Source of the DNA: a bacterium
GTDB lineage: Bacteria > Patescibacteriota > Microgenomatia > UBA1406 > GWC2-37-13
Assembly: GCA_021833625.1 (NCBI GenBank)
Contig: JAKBEU010000003.1
Coordinates: 124,001-188,000, forward strand
DNA: 64,000 bases
Reading direction: 5' to 3'
A program made the translations under genes and the position numbers. This document shows, piece by piece, positions 41,861-51,048 of this stretch (within the stretch, counting starts at the first letter, position 1; the number at the start of each line of letters is the position of its first letter). The notes under the pieces are model-generated. The model was given only the letters and a program-made list of their open reading frames with translations, was not told the origin of the DNA and made no database searches.

Positions 41861-42904
41861 ATGTTTAATCCTACATTTACCATAACAAACCAGATTCTCA
41901 ATAATATTTCACGAATTGAAGCGGCAGAGGAGGTTATCCGAAACGCCCCGCTGCTTCCTTACTGGGAAAAGCAATTTAAGGAAGATGCCATTATCAGAGC
42001 TGCTCATCATGGAACCCACATTGAAGGGAATCAACTTCAGATGCAGGAAGCAAAGGACGTTCTTTTGGGAAAACAAGTGGTCGCACGCCCGCGGGATATC
42101 CAAGAAGTCATCAACTACCGCAAAGTCATAGAGTTTATCGATGAGGAAGCAAACAGAAAAATTGACAAAGTTACTGAGCAACTTATTCTCAAGCTTCACC
42201 GTATTGTGACGGAAAAAGTATTAAACGCAGATCTTTCCGGTCAATATCGACTCAAACAGGTCATTATCCGCAACTCAGCAACGGGTGAAATAACTTTCCG
42301 ACCCCCAACCCCTCTTGAGGTTCCCTTTCTGATGAAGGAATTCATCTACTGGTTGAACAAACCGGAAAGCAATCAAATTCATCCCATTTTAAAGGCGGGG
42401 ATTGCCCATCATGAATTTGTACGCATCCATCCTTTCATTGACGGTAACGGCCGCGTTGCGCGAGGACTCACGACATTATTGTTGCTTCTCGGAGGCTATG
42501 ACATCCGACGTTTTTTTTCGCTTGAAGAATACTACGACAGGGATGCTGTGTCCTACTATGAGCACCTACAAAAAGCCTCGGCCGGAGACATGTCCTCATG
42601 GCTTGAATATTTCAGTTTTGGTGCTTCAGTTGAACTGACAAAAATAAAAGAGAAGATACAAAAATTATCGAAAGATCTGAAGCTGAAAGAAAAAATTGGA
42701 GGACAACAGATATTCCTCACGGAACGTCAAATAAAATTAATTGAGTATATCCAGGAAGTGGGATATCTACAGAACAGGGCATTTAAGACGATCTTCCCCG
42801 ATATTTCGGAAGACTCAGTGCTAAGGGATGTGCAGGATCTGGTAAAAAAGAATCTGATAACAAAGATAGGGAGCACAAAATCAGCCCGCTACGTCAGCGT
42901 CTGA
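41861..42904 (+). CDS. Fic-family protein (AMPylase type)
   Basis: The 347-residue protein has the complete Fic motif HPFIDGNGRVAR (about 191-202), an N-terminal inhibitory-like segment (HIEGNQLQM, about 52-60) and a C-terminal winged-helix region (about 275-345). Such three-part Fic proteins transfer AMP to targets and are held off by a Glu in the inhibitory helix. The target is unknown. It follows the polyprenyl synthase by 4 nt but is probably independent in function. Confidence 0.92.
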   Translation: MFNPTFTITNQILNNISRIEAAEEVIRNAPLLPYWEKQFKEDAIIRAAHHGTHIEGNQLQMQEAKDVLLGKQVVARPRDIQEVINYRKVIEFIDEEANRKIDKVTEQLILKLHRIVTEKVLNADLSGQYRLKQVIIRNSATGEITFRPPTPLEVPFLMKEFIYWLNKPESNQIHPILKAGIAHHEFVRIHPFIDGNGRVARGLTTLLLLLGGYDIRRFFSLEEYYDRDAVSYYEHLQKASAGDMSSWLEYFSFGASVELTKIKEKIQKLSKDLKLKEKIGGQQIFLTERQIKLIEYIQEVGYLQNRAFKTIFPDISEDSVLRDVQDLVKKNLITKIGSTKSARYVSV

Positions 42905-42907
42905 GTT

Positions 42908-44377
42908 TTATTTTCTCTTAAGTAGATGTATCCCTCCATATACCCCCCACAGAAGAGGGAAGAGAAGAATTGCTGCATATTTATATATATTTTTCTGCGT
43001 GTCTGACAGGTCGGAGACGGGATAGGTTGATAATGATCGGGACCGGATGCCTACAAGTGATCCGTTCGAACTGAAAGTATCGATTGCATTGAGCACAAAA
43101 TCCAGATTTCCGCTCCTTTGCCCGAGATATTTTTCGTATGCGAAACGGGAAGACCCGACAACTATCATTTTTCCGCCCTTTTTATTCTCAACGAGCGCCG
43201 CGAGCAATCTTGCCTTCAGATCAGTTGCTTTAGGCTGGGGAATTATGTCGGGGTTTAATACGAATGGTTCGCCCTGCGTCCACGCTCTTTGTGAGGAGAA
43301 GATGAGGGGCGATATCTTTATTCCGCTTTTTTGTGCAATTGCTACCTCTGAGACCCAGGGAAAAGAAAAATATTGAACGTTTGCAAACAAACCGGATTTT
43401 TCATCAAACGTATTTGTCCTGATCCAGAAAGGATAGGCAACTAAAAACTGCGACTGTGCATTCCCGAAGTTTACGTACTCGGCAGAAGTTGACAGAACAA
43501 GATTATTTTTAATCGTTGCGCCATATGTTGCAGTAAGTTCATTTATATTGTTGTTTGATAATGAGGCTCCCAACGTTTGTTCATCAACGGTTACCCCCCC
43601 GCTTAAGACCACAAGTTTTCCTCCCGATTCAAAATAAGATTTTAAAAGGGCTATCTCATCTGAGTCGTATTTTTGACTTTCCGGATCAAGAACAATTATG
43701 CTCGAATATTTTTTTATAAAATTGTTTTTGTCTTCTTCTTTAATTGTCTTCAATTGTACGGAGGTAATTGAATATTGCTGGGCTAATGCCTGTTTGAGAA
43801 GGAGAATGGGATCGGAATTAGTCTGCGCAAGACCCGCCTGTTCTCCGACAATTGCGATTGCAGGAAGCTCCATGCGCGTCATTCTGAAAATTGCGGCAGT
43901 GAGATTGTATTCAAGGTTGGAATAGTCGGCCACTTGAGGAATAATTTCCGTCTTCCCCTCGTACGTAAGAACAATGCCAAAGTATGCGGTTGATACCTGG
44001 TATTTGTTTTGTTCCAGTTGAGAAAACTGCATTTGAGGGATGTTATAATCTTTCACTTTTGTAGCTGCCTGTATGTCATTTTTCGGATCAAGAACGGTAA
44101 CTGAAATATTTTTTCCGGTCTTGCGGTATTCCTGCAATAACTCAAGAACATCCGTTTTTAGCGGAAGTAATTTTGTCGGAAGGTCGGAAGAAAGAAAGAC
44201 TTGTATGGTAAGTGGTTTGCCAATTGACCGAATGGTTTTTTTTGTTGCGGGGGAAAGTGTATAAGCACTATTTTTTGAAAAATCAAGGCGTGTCGGGAAA
44301 AAAGTAAAAACGAGAAATCCTATGACTGAGAAAGCAAGAATGAATGCTATTTTTGAAATATTCTTTATAATTTTCAT
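42908..44377 (-). CDS. GldG-like ABC-exporter auxiliary protein
   Basis: The 489-residue protein has an N-terminal membrane helix (about 8-28), a large outside domain (40-460) and a C-terminal helix (about 465-485). The domain start (KPLTIQVFLSSDLPTKLLPL) and an IVVLDPESQKYDSDEIALL segment match GldG-type proteins encoded beside Gld-like exporters. The ATG at 44377 overlaps the permease stop region, 2 nt apart, so the three genes form one unit: ATPase, permease, GldG. The cargo is unknown; in Bacteroidetes this set serves gliding. Confidence 0.8.
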   Translation of the reverse strand: MKIIKNISKIAFILAFSVIGFLVFTFFPTRLDFSKNSAYTLSPATKKTIRSIGKPLTIQVFLSSDLPTKLLPLKTDVLELLQEYRKTGKNISVTVLDPKNDIQAATKVKDYNIPQMQFSQLEQNKYQVSTAYFGIVLTYEGKTEIIPQVADYSNLEYNLTAAIFRMTRMELPAIAIVGEQAGLAQTNSDPILLLKQALAQQYSITSVQLKTIKEEDKNNFIKKYSSIIVLDPESQKYDSDEIALLKSYFESGGKLVVLSGGVTVDEQTLGASLSNNNINELTATYGATIKNNLVLSTSAEYVNFGNAQSQFLVAYPFWIRTNTFDEKSGLFANVQYFSFPWVSEVAIAQKSGIKISPLIFSSQRAWTQGEPFVLNPDIIPQPKATDLKARLLAALVENKKGGKMIVVGSSRFAYEKYLGQRSGNLDFVLNAIDTFSSNGSLVGIRSRSLSTYPVSDLSDTQKNIYKYAAILLFPLLWGVYGGIHLLKRK

Positions 44378-44378
44378 A

Positions 44379-45080
44379 TTATCCTCGTTTTTGTAAATCC
44401 ATAACGGTGAGTTTGAAGAACAGGAACGAAAGGCCGACGAAGTAGAATAATGACCGGAGATCAACTACCCCTTTTGCAAAATTCTGCATGTGAAGGAGGG
44501 GGCTTACAAACAGAAGAATGTCCTGAATGAATCGGGGAAGAATGTTTGCAAGAAAATCGGACGATAGTGTCGTTGCAATAAACAGCACGAGGACAGAAAC
44601 GAGAAATGAGGCGATTTGATTAGAGATTTTGCTGGACAAGTAAACGGAAAAAGCGACATAGGAGGAAGAAAGAAGGAATAATCCTACGTAGCCAACCACT
44701 ATTTCAGGAATAAAGAGTTTTGAGACGCCTCCAAGAACCAAAGGAACAGAAAGGGTGAGAAGAAGTGCTCCCATTGTAACAGTAAGAAGGCTGAGCATTT
44801 TTGCAAGCACGACATCCTGTTCGGAAATGGGAAGCGTCATCAATACTTCTATGGTGTTCGTTCTTTTTTCCTCACTGAAGCTGCGAATGGCGAGAGCCGG
44901 GATGAAAATAAAAAGGAGCCACGGAATGACGCCAAAAAAAGGCTTCATGGACGCGGAGCCGACAACAAAGACATCTTTCATAAAGAGATAGTTCGCAAAC
45001 AGGGCAAACAAAAGGGGAACAACGTACCCGACGGGATTATTTAGATATTGCATCATTTCTTTTTTATAGAGTGCTTTCAT
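44379..45080 (-). CDS. ABC-2 type permease (GldF-like)
   Basis: The 233-residue protein has six hydrophobic segments of an ABC-2 permease and the typical FSEEKRTNTIEVLMTLPISE region (about 68-87) that contacts the ATPase. It is coupled to the ATPase gene by ATGA (45077-45080). It would form the membrane path of the exporter. Confidence 0.88.
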   Translation of the reverse strand: MKALYKKEMMQYLNNPVGYVVPLLFALFANYLFMKDVFVVGSASMKPFFGVIPWLLFIFIPALAIRSFSEEKRTNTIEVLMTLPISEQDVVLAKMLSLLTVTMGALLLTLSVPLVLGGVSKLFIPEIVVGYVGLFLLSSSYVAFSVYLSSKISNQIASFLVSVLVLFIATTLSSDFLANILPRFIQDILLFVSPLLHMQNFAKGVVDLRSLFYFVGLSFLFFKLTVMDLQKRG

Positions 45081-45760
45081 GATTTTTTTACTAATTTTTT
45101 AAACAGTTTTTCAACTGACCCTTTTCCTCTTGGTTTTTCCCCATCAAACAACAGTTTTCCTTCATTAATGATGAGCAGGCGTGTGGCGACGTCATCAATT
45201 TCCGAGAGAATGTGTGTCGAAAAAACAATAATGTGCTTGTTTGACAGTTTGATGATGAGTTCCTTGATGACATCCTGTTCTATCGGATCAAGGCCGGAGG
45301 TCGGTTCATCAAGAAGGAGAATGTCCGGATTTCCACAAAGAGCCGCGGCAAGACCTACCCGTTGTTTATATCCGCGCGAAAGATGCTCTATGTGTTTTTC
45401 CGTCATATCCGCAATATGAAGCTCTTTCAGTATTGCCATAAGGTTCTTTTCATGTTTGACTTGCGCAATAAATCGCAAATATTCAATAACTTTCATGTCA
45501 ACGAGAAGAGGATTGTTTTCGGGGAGATATCCTATGTGAGAGAGAACCTCAAGTCGTTTGTTGTTCGGGTCATTCCCAAAAACGGAAACGGTCCCTTTGG
45601 TCGGCTTTAAGTAGCCCGACATGAGGCGGAGTGTCGTTGTTTTTCCAGCACCATTTGAGCCGACAAATCCAACAATGTCTCCTTTTTTTATCGTGAAAGA
45701 AAGAGAGGAGGCTGCCTCCTTCGCATCGAATTTTTTCGTTACATTATGAAACTCTATCAT
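45077..45760 (-). CDS. ABC transporter ATP-binding protein (GldA-like)
   Basis: The 227-residue ATPase has Walker A GSNGAGKTT (about 34-42), the signature as LSRGYKQRVGLAAAL (about 126-140), Walker B ILLLDEPTSGLDP (about 148-160) and the switch His in FSTHIL. It powers the exporter encoded downstream. It has a clear promoter (45769-45797) and would be leaderless. Confidence 0.95.
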   Translation of the reverse strand: MIEFHNVTKKFDAKEAASSLSFTIKKGDIVGFVGSNGAGKTTTLRLMSGYLKPTKGTVSVFGNDPNNKRLEVLSHIGYLPENNPLLVDMKVIEYLRFIAQVKHEKNLMAILKELHIADMTEKHIEHLSRGYKQRVGLAAALCGNPDILLLDEPTSGLDPIEQDVIKELIIKLSNKHIIVFSTHILSEIDDVATRLLIINEGKLLFDGEKPRGKGSVEKLFKKLVKKS

Positions 45761-45768
45761 AGGAATAG

Positions 45769-45797
45769 GTTATACCAAAAAAAGAACCTGAGGTCAA
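45769..45797 (-). promoter_or_regulatory. Promoter of the Gld-like ABC operon
   Basis: On the minus strand TTGACC (45797-45792) and TATAAC (45774-45769) are 17 bp apart; the -10 ends 8 nt before the ATG at 45760. Confidence 0.75.
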
Positions 45798-45822
45798 TAC
45801 GTAACCGTCTTTGAGGGTGATT

Positions 45823-46416
45823 TTATCTTGCTTTCTCAAATTCTTCCTCAACGATGTCCCAGTTCATATTCTCAAAAAAAGCATCGACATAACTTCCTCT
45901 ATTCACGCCATAATCAACGAAGTATGCATGCTCGTATGTGTCAAGTGCAACGAGGGGTGTCGTCTTCCACAATGCATATGTGTTTTGGGAATCCCCGATG
46001 TGATTTATCAGTCTTTGTTCTACGCTGTTCCAGACGGTCCATACCCATCCGCGTGCACTTAAAGCAGACGCTTTCATGTCCGTCTTATACTTTTCAAATG
46101 ATCCGAAATCTTTCTCTATTTGATTCAAAAGTTTGCTACTCGCCGTCCCCCCATTTCCTCCAAGATGCGAGAAATAGATTTCATGATTTATGACTCCTCC
46201 CCACGCAAAGCTAAGCTCTGTTTTAAGTGATCTTACGGTTGAAAACACCTGATTCGCTTTTGAAAAATCCTCCTCAGTGAGCGCCTTCAGTTTTTCCGTA
46301 ATTTCATTATATTTGTTAACATATCCCGTATAAAGCTTTAAATGATCTTCGACTGTTTTTTTTGATATTCCTTTCATGGAAAACAATGTCTCACTAAATT
46401 CTTTTGATTGTACCAT
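45823..46416 (-). CDS. sod: Superoxide dismutase, Fe/Mn type
   Basis: The 197-residue enzyme removes superoxide. The metal ligands are visible: a His in the N-terminal helix (TVEDHLKLY), a His in WGGVINHEIYFSHL (about 70-80), and Asp plus His in ALDTYEHAYFVDYG (about 157-170). The choice of Fe or Mn is not clear; HIGDSQNTYAL before the last motif is a usual region. The ATG at 46416 is preferred over one at 46458, which would overlap the palindrome and the likely promoter. A palindrome sits in its leader. Confidence 0.93.
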   Translation of the reverse strand: MVQSKEFSETLFSMKGISKKTVEDHLKLYTGYVNKYNEITEKLKALTEEDFSKANQVFSTVRSLKTELSFAWGGVINHEIYFSHLGGNGGTASSKLLNQIEKDFGSFEKYKTDMKASALSARGWVWTVWNSVEQRLINHIGDSQNTYALWKTTPLVALDTYEHAYFVDYGVNRGSYVDAFFENMNWDIVEEEFEKAR

Positions 46417-46421
46417 AGTAT

Positions 46422-46442
46422 CTATTACTAATTGAGTAATAG
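46422..46442 (-). promoter_or_regulatory. Inverted repeat just upstream of sod
   Basis: CTATTACT (46422-46429) and AGTAATAG (46435-46442) form a perfect 8-bp inverted repeat with a 5-bp centre, ending 5 nt before the start codon. A promoter with TTGACT and AATACT (17 bp) lies upstream, so the repeat is in a short leader and could be an operator or a hairpin controlling translation. Confidence 0.5.
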
Positions 46443-46483
46443 AAGTAGTATTGCACACTATTTTTTACAAGTCAATACGCAAA

Positions 46484-47236
46484 TTATCGAAGCAGATCCG
46501 GGCGGATACGGAGCGTCAATTCAAACGATTTTTGCAACTGCCACTTTTTTATTTTTTTTGGATCGCCGGAAAGCAATATCTCCGGCACTTTTTTTCCTTC
46601 GAACTCATCAGGTCTCGTATATTGGGGATATTCCAACAGTTTGATTTCTTTTATTCCTTTTTTTTGCAGTTCAAGAAGAGCGGGGTCCTCTCCGAGTAAT
46701 TCAATAAGCAAAGAAATAGAGACAGGGGAGAAACTCTCCTCAACTGTCGCATTTTCTTTTTTTAACACCCCGGGAAGAAGCCGGACAACTGCATCACAGA
46801 TAGAAGCAGCGGTAAGTTCTCCACCCGTTAAAACAAAATCCCCCAAAGATATTTCTTCATTTATATAATCTGAGAAACGCTCGTCAAACCCCTCATAATG
46901 TCCGGCAAAGATAACAAGCTCATCAAGCTTTGCCAGTTCACCCGCTTTTTTTTGCGTAAACGTTACCCCCCGTGCGGAGGTAAGAATGACGTGGGGTTTG
47001 GTGACGGTCGTCTTTATCGAGTCGAGTGATTTTTTGAGAACATCAACGCAAAGTACCATTCCGGCTCCACCTCCATACGGCCGTTCGTCAACGGTTCCGT
47101 ATGAGTCGCGTGCGAAATCGCGTAAGTTTATGACGTTGATTTCAACAATCTTTTTTGTCCGTGCTCTTTTGAGGATTGAGTCGTCCACAAATCCCTCAAT
47201 CATCTTGGGGAAGAGGGTAACAATGGTAATTTTCAT
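46484..47236 (-). CDS. trmD: tRNA (guanine-37-N1)-methyltransferase
   Basis: The 250-residue SPOUT enzyme methylates G37 next to the anticodon and prevents frameshifts. It has the knotted SAM site: YGGGAGMVL (about 54-62), GHYEGFDERF (about 111-120), and ISLGDFVLTGGELTA (about 126-140) with the catalytic Asp. The usual rpsP-rimM-trmD-rplS operon is absent here. It shares a symmetric divergent promoter with yidD. Confidence 0.96.
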   Translation of the reverse strand: MKITIVTLFPKMIEGFVDDSILKRARTKKIVEINVINLRDFARDSYGTVDERPYGGGAGMVLCVDVLKKSLDSIKTTVTKPHVILTSARGVTFTQKKAGELAKLDELVIFAGHYEGFDERFSDYINEEISLGDFVLTGGELTAASICDAVVRLLPGVLKKENATVEESFSPVSISLLIELLGEDPALLELQKKGIKEIKLLEYPQYTRPDEFEGKKVPEILLSGDPKKIKKWQLQKSFELTLRIRPDLLR

Positions 47237-47241
47237 TTGAG

Positions 47242-47251
47242 TATAATTATA
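47242..47251. promoter_or_regulatory. Shared palindromic -10 for trmD and yidD
   Basis: The 10-bp palindrome TATAATTATA contains TATAAT on both strands. The plus -10 (47242-47247) ends 7 nt before the yidD ATG; the minus -10 (47251-47246) ends 9 nt before the trmD ATG. One piece of DNA would drive both genes. Confidence 0.65.
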
Positions 47252-47254
47252 CCA

Positions 47255-47470
47255 ATGAAACAGATTATTCTGAGGCTAATTCGTTTGTATCAGAAGTTTT
47301 CTTTTATCCAAAGATGGTTTGGGGGAGGATGTCGGTTTTATCCCACCTGTTCGGAATATACTTACCTGGCTGTTGAAAAGTATGGAATTGCAAAGGGGAG
47401 TTGGCTTGGGCTCAAACGTATTAGCCGTTGTCACCCGTGGAACAAGGGAGGGATAGATAAACTTAAATAA
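47255..47470 (+). CDS. yidD: Membrane protein insertion factor YidD
   Basis: The 71-residue protein has the family core GCRFYPTCSEYTYLAVEKYG (about 26-45) and SRCHPW, with an amphipathic N-terminal helix. YidD assists YidC in inserting membrane proteins; usually it lies by rnpA and yidC, but not here. Its stop overlaps the next ATG by one base (TAATG). Confidence 0.93.
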   Translation: MKQIILRLIRLYQKFSFIQRWFGGGCRFYPTCSEYTYLAVEKYGIAKGSWLGLKRISRCHPWNKGGIDKLK

Positions 47471-49104
47471 TGCATAATAAAAAAGTGCTTTATGCCTGTA
47501 TATGGGTATTGTTTATTATCTATCTTTTTTCCTTCCTTTTTACGACGAGTAATGATTTTTCCCAAGACCTCGGGAGACATATAAAATTGGGGGAGATAAT
47601 CGTGCAGACAAAATCAGTTCCAAAAATAAATTTGTTTTCATTTACGAATCCCAATTTTTCCTTCATAAATCACCATTGGTTTTCCGAAGTTATTTTTTTC
47701 CTTTCCCAAAAATGGATGGGGTTAACATCCCTTATTGTTTTAAAAACGGTTGTTGTCGGTCTGTCGCTTGTTATTGCAGCCTCAACCTCGGGCTCTTTGT
47801 GGGGCGTTGCCGTGGGATTTTTATTATCTCCGCTTATTTTAGAACGGGCGGATATCAGACCTGAAATATTCGGCTTCCTCTTTTTTTCTTTGTTATTGTT
47901 CCAGTTGAAAAGACTGAAAAAGGGAAAACACATCTCTCCATTCGTTCCCGTTATTTTTCTTTTATGGGTAAACATGCATATTTCTTTTGTTTTTGGACTG
48001 TTTCTGCTTGGTATTATTTTTCTTGTTGCCGATAAGGGTAAGTGGAATACGGTGATTACTCTTCTTAGCTTTCTTTGTCTGTTTATTAATCCCAATGGAG
48101 TCGGGGGAGTTCTTGCTCCTTTTACCATATTCAACAATTACGGATATTCAATCGTTGAGAACCAGAATATATTTTTTTTACAGAGCAGAACAAGCGATAT
48201 TTTTATAAAAGGATTTTTTTTATCATTGCCTTTTGTTCTTGGTGCTCTTTATTTTCTTTGTCGGAAAAAAGATTATGCCGGATCGTTGCTGCTTTGTGTC
48301 TTTACCTCATTGACGTTCTTCCAGGTACGACATTTCCCTTTTTTTATCATCACCGCCCTAGTTTTTATTCCAGACGCATTAAAAAGCCTAAAGATTCATT
48401 TTGGTCTAACGACAAAAGCACTATTGTGTTATTCGTTTATTATTTTGCTGTTCTGCGGAATCGTTTTTTTCGGAACCAATATGTTTTTTGAGACATTCGA
48501 CATTAACAAAGCATTCGGTACAGACTTTACTCTTTCAAATAAAAAAATATTTTTTTATTTAAAACAAAATCCGCCAAAAGGAAATATATTTAACAATTTC
48601 GATATTGGGAGTTATTTGATATATGGCTTATATCCGGACATGAAAGTGTTTGTTGACGGAAGGCCGGAGGCATATCCAGCCTCATTTTTTCAAAATATCT
48701 ATATACCGATAGAAGAAGATGAAAAAATGCAGGAAAGATATTTTAAACAATACGATATCCATACGGTAATTGTTTCACACACAGATCAAACTCCCTGGGG
48801 ACAAACATTTCTTGCCCGAATTGCACGGGATAAGAGATGGAAAATGACGTATGTCGATTCGACATTCGTCTTCTTTACTGATACAAAAAACGCAATCGAC
48901 ATACGTACAACAGACCGTTATATTGAACTGGCTGAAGAAGAAAATGACTTCTTTAAACTCGCAAGCTATATTCATTTTTTTGAAGTGATAGGGAAGCAAG
49001 ATGTCTCAATTTCTCTTTTAAAGAAAATGAATACTCTTCGTCCTTCCGCCTGTTCATTAATCCGTATGCATAGCATGCAAAATGACTCCCCATGGTGTTA
49101 TTAA
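47470..49104 (+). CDS. Large polytopic membrane protein, GT-C-like
   Basis: The 544-residue protein has about ten membrane helices (residues 8-350) and a soluble outer domain (360-544). Between the first two helices it reads DLGRHIKLGEII, and later NHHWFSE, which resemble the first-loop motifs of GT-C glycosyltransferases that use lipid-linked sugars. The call is tentative; it may instead be a polymer ligase or an undefined family. It lies 1 nt from yidD, so translation is coupled. Confidence 0.55.
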   Translation: MHNKKVLYACIWVLFIIYLFSFLFTTSNDFSQDLGRHIKLGEIIVQTKSVPKINLFSFTNPNFSFINHHWFSEVIFFLSQKWMGLTSLIVLKTVVVGLSLVIAASTSGSLWGVAVGFLLSPLILERADIRPEIFGFLFFSLLLFQLKRLKKGKHISPFVPVIFLLWVNMHISFVFGLFLLGIIFLVADKGKWNTVITLLSFLCLFINPNGVGGVLAPFTIFNNYGYSIVENQNIFFLQSRTSDIFIKGFFLSLPFVLGALYFLCRKKDYAGSLLLCVFTSLTFFQVRHFPFFIITALVFIPDALKSLKIHFGLTTKALLCYSFIILLFCGIVFFGTNMFFETFDINKAFGTDFTLSNKKIFFYLKQNPPKGNIFNNFDIGSYLIYGLYPDMKVFVDGRPEAYPASFFQNIYIPIEEDEKMQERYFKQYDIHTVIVSHTDQTPWGQTFLARIARDKRWKMTYVDSTFVFFTDTKNAIDIRTTDRYIELAEEENDFFKLASYIHFFEVIGKQDVSISLLKKMNTLRPSACSLIRMHSMQNDSPWCY

Positions 49105-49122
49105 TGCGATACACTAAAAGTA

Positions 49123-50211
49123 ATGGATGATAACCAAAGATCATGTCTTGGGTTTTCTTTGTGTGGTGGTTTCGGGCCGGTAACGTTTAAAAAACTGGTC
49201 AAATATTATACGTCTCCAAGTAAAGCGTTTAACGCTCCGGAAAGTCAACTTCTTAAGCTGATACGGGAATCGCAGGCAGGGCGCCTTATCGCATTCAGAA
49301 AAAATTATAACGCGGAAAAAGAGTTGGATAAGTTGAAGCGCCAAAATGTTTGGGTGATTGCATGTACGGCAAAAAATTACCCTAAGCAATTGCTCGAATT
49401 ATACGATCCTCCCATATGTCTCTTTGGAAAAGGGAATATCCTTCTTTTTGATTTTCTCAAAGATACATTCGTTGGAATTGTAGGAACACGAAAAGCAACG
49501 GCATATGGAGCACAGGCAACACAGTGGATTTCCCGTGCACTATCTTCCCAGAATATTGTCATCGTTTCTGGAATGGCAATAGGAGTCGATACGTTTGCCC
49601 ACAAAGGAGCAATAGATGAGGAAGGGAGGACCATTGCGGTTCTGGGGACACCCGTTGATACGGTGTATCCGAGGGAGAATGCGGGACTTTGCAATACTAT
49701 TATTTCAGGATATGGAATAGTTATTTCAGAATATCCACCCGGATATGCCATAAATCAGGGAACGTTTGTGGCGCGGAATCGGATTATTGCAGCACTTTCC
49801 CAAAGGCTCATCGTAGTAGAAGGGGGGATACAATCGGGAGCGCTTATCACCGCAAAATGTGCGGGAGAGCTGGGGAGAGATGTGTATGCGGTTCCGGGGC
49901 CCATTACGTCTGAGTCTTCAAAAGGACCCAACAGTCTTATTCAGGACGGGGCCCATGTTCTGACGCACCCCAATATTCTTTTGACGGGAAAACAGCAGCT
50001 GACGGCGGTAAAAAAGGAAAACAAGCCGTCATTGCTGACGGATACGGAAGAAAAACTATTTGCCTTTCTCTCTTCGGAGTCGTTATTTTCCGATGAACTT
50101 GCACAAAAAGTTAAATTACCGATTTCCGATATACTGCCAACCTTATCTCTTCTTGAAGTGAGGGGGATTGTCAAAAAAAATGCCGACGGAAGCTTTACTG
50201 TACGGGTATGA
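49123..50211 (+). CDS. dprA: DNA-processing protein DprA
   Basis: The 362-residue protein has the Rossmann DprA core: GIVGTRKATAYG (about 118-129), SGMAIGVDTFAHKGA (about 148-162), VLGTPVDTVYPREN, EYPPGYA and VVEGGIQSGALITA (about 230-243). A C-terminal winged helix follows (about 305-362). DprA loads RecA on incoming single-stranded DNA in natural transformation. Together with comM and recA in this window it supports DNA uptake competence. A TACACT -10 ends 7 nt before the ATG. Confidence 0.94.
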   Translation: MDDNQRSCLGFSLCGGFGPVTFKKLVKYYTSPSKAFNAPESQLLKLIRESQAGRLIAFRKNYNAEKELDKLKRQNVWVIACTAKNYPKQLLELYDPPICLFGKGNILLFDFLKDTFVGIVGTRKATAYGAQATQWISRALSSQNIVIVSGMAIGVDTFAHKGAIDEEGRTIAVLGTPVDTVYPRENAGLCNTIISGYGIVISEYPPGYAINQGTFVARNRIIAALSQRLIVVEGGIQSGALITAKCAGELGRDVYAVPGPITSESSKGPNSLIQDGAHVLTHPNILLTGKQQLTAVKKENKPSLLTDTEEKLFAFLSSESLFSDELAQKVKLPISDILPTLSLLEVRGIVKKNADGSFTVRV

Positions 50212-50644
50212 TATCAACCTTTTTCTCTCTCCGGAGATATTTTTCGTCATTTTTTGGATGAGATGAGAAAAATATGTCAATATATTTTTTTGCAGTTTCA
50301 AAGTCGGTGTAGTCTGCAGCGATGGCAAGAATATTCATATGATCGTTTTCGCGGCCGTGCTGTACTTGTTGGGCATTGAGCGCTATCCCACAACGGATAT
50401 GTTTGAACCGGTTCACGGCAATGCTTACTCCGATTCCAGATCCGCACAGAACGATTCCTAAGTTTTCCTCCGGATTTTGTTGGACTGCCTGGGCGACTTT
50501 TTGGGCAAAATCCGAATGATCATCAAGCGGATCAAGCTGATAATTTCCAAAATCTTCTATCCTGATATCTTTTTCCTGCAGGTACTCCACCAGCTTATTT
50601 TTTAGATCAAACCCTCGGTGGTCGGTTGCTATGAAGACGGGCAT
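50195..50644 (-). CDS. rpiB: Ribose-5-phosphate isomerase B
   Basis: The 149-residue RpiB-family enzyme has ATDHRGFDLK at the start (substrate-binding Asp-His), and the Cys-containing catalytic loop LCGSGIGVSIAVNR (about 66-79). It interconverts ribose- and ribulose-5-phosphate in the pentose pathway. The stop overlaps the dprA stop by 17 nt. Confidence 0.93.
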   Translation of the reverse strand: MPVFIATDHRGFDLKNKLVEYLQEKDIRIEDFGNYQLDPLDDHSDFAQKVAQAVQQNPEENLGIVLCGSGIGVSIAVNRFKHIRCGIALNAQQVQHGRENDHMNILAIAADYTDFETAKKYIDIFFSSHPKNDEKYLRREKKVDIIPVQ

Positions 50645-50682
50645 AGTATTAGTATATCAAATCATATTATTTGTCAAATAAA

Positions 50683-50710
50683 AATCCCCTCCTTATGACG
50701 GGAGGGGATT
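50683..50710 (-). terminator. Terminator of the HU gene
   Basis: AATCCCCTCC (50683-50692) pairs with GGAGGGGATT (50701-50710) across an 8-nt loop; on the minus strand a T-rich tract follows. Confidence 0.88.
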
Positions 50711-50726
50711 AGTTGAGAACGGACTA

Positions 50727-50999
50727 TTACTTAACGGTTCTCTTCAAGCTTTTACCTGCGGTAAAGCCTGGAGTTTTTGTTGCTGGAATTTGAATTTCAG
50801 CTCCGGTTTGTGGATTGCGGCCTTTTCGGGCTGCTCTTTTTCGGATCATGAATGTTCCAAATCCTGTTACAACGACTTTTTCACCTCGCTTCATTGCGTC
50901 AGTGATTGAGCCGAAAACTGCATTAACAGCATCTTTTGATGCTTTTGCTGTAAGACCAGCTTTTTTTGTTACTTGTGCGATAAGATCTGCTTTTGTCAT
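50727..50999 (-). CDS. hup: HU-family DNA-binding protein
   Basis: The 90-residue protein is a complete HU: the helical dimer part (1-45), the GFGTFMIRKRAARKGRNPQT arm start (about 46-65) and the IPATKTPGFTAGKSLK end. It bends and packs DNA. Its gene has a leader of about 45 nt with a strong Shine-Dalgarno site (AGAGGGGGTG), a promoter and direct repeats upstream. Confidence 0.96.
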   Translation of the reverse strand: MTKADLIAQVTKKAGLTAKASKDAVNAVFGSITDAMKRGEKVVVTGFGTFMIRKRAARKGRNPQTGAEIQIPATKTPGFTAGKSLKRTVK

Positions 51000-51048
51000 A
51001 TATGTTCACCCCCTCTTTAAGCGACGTAAACGAATAATAATTAGCAAT

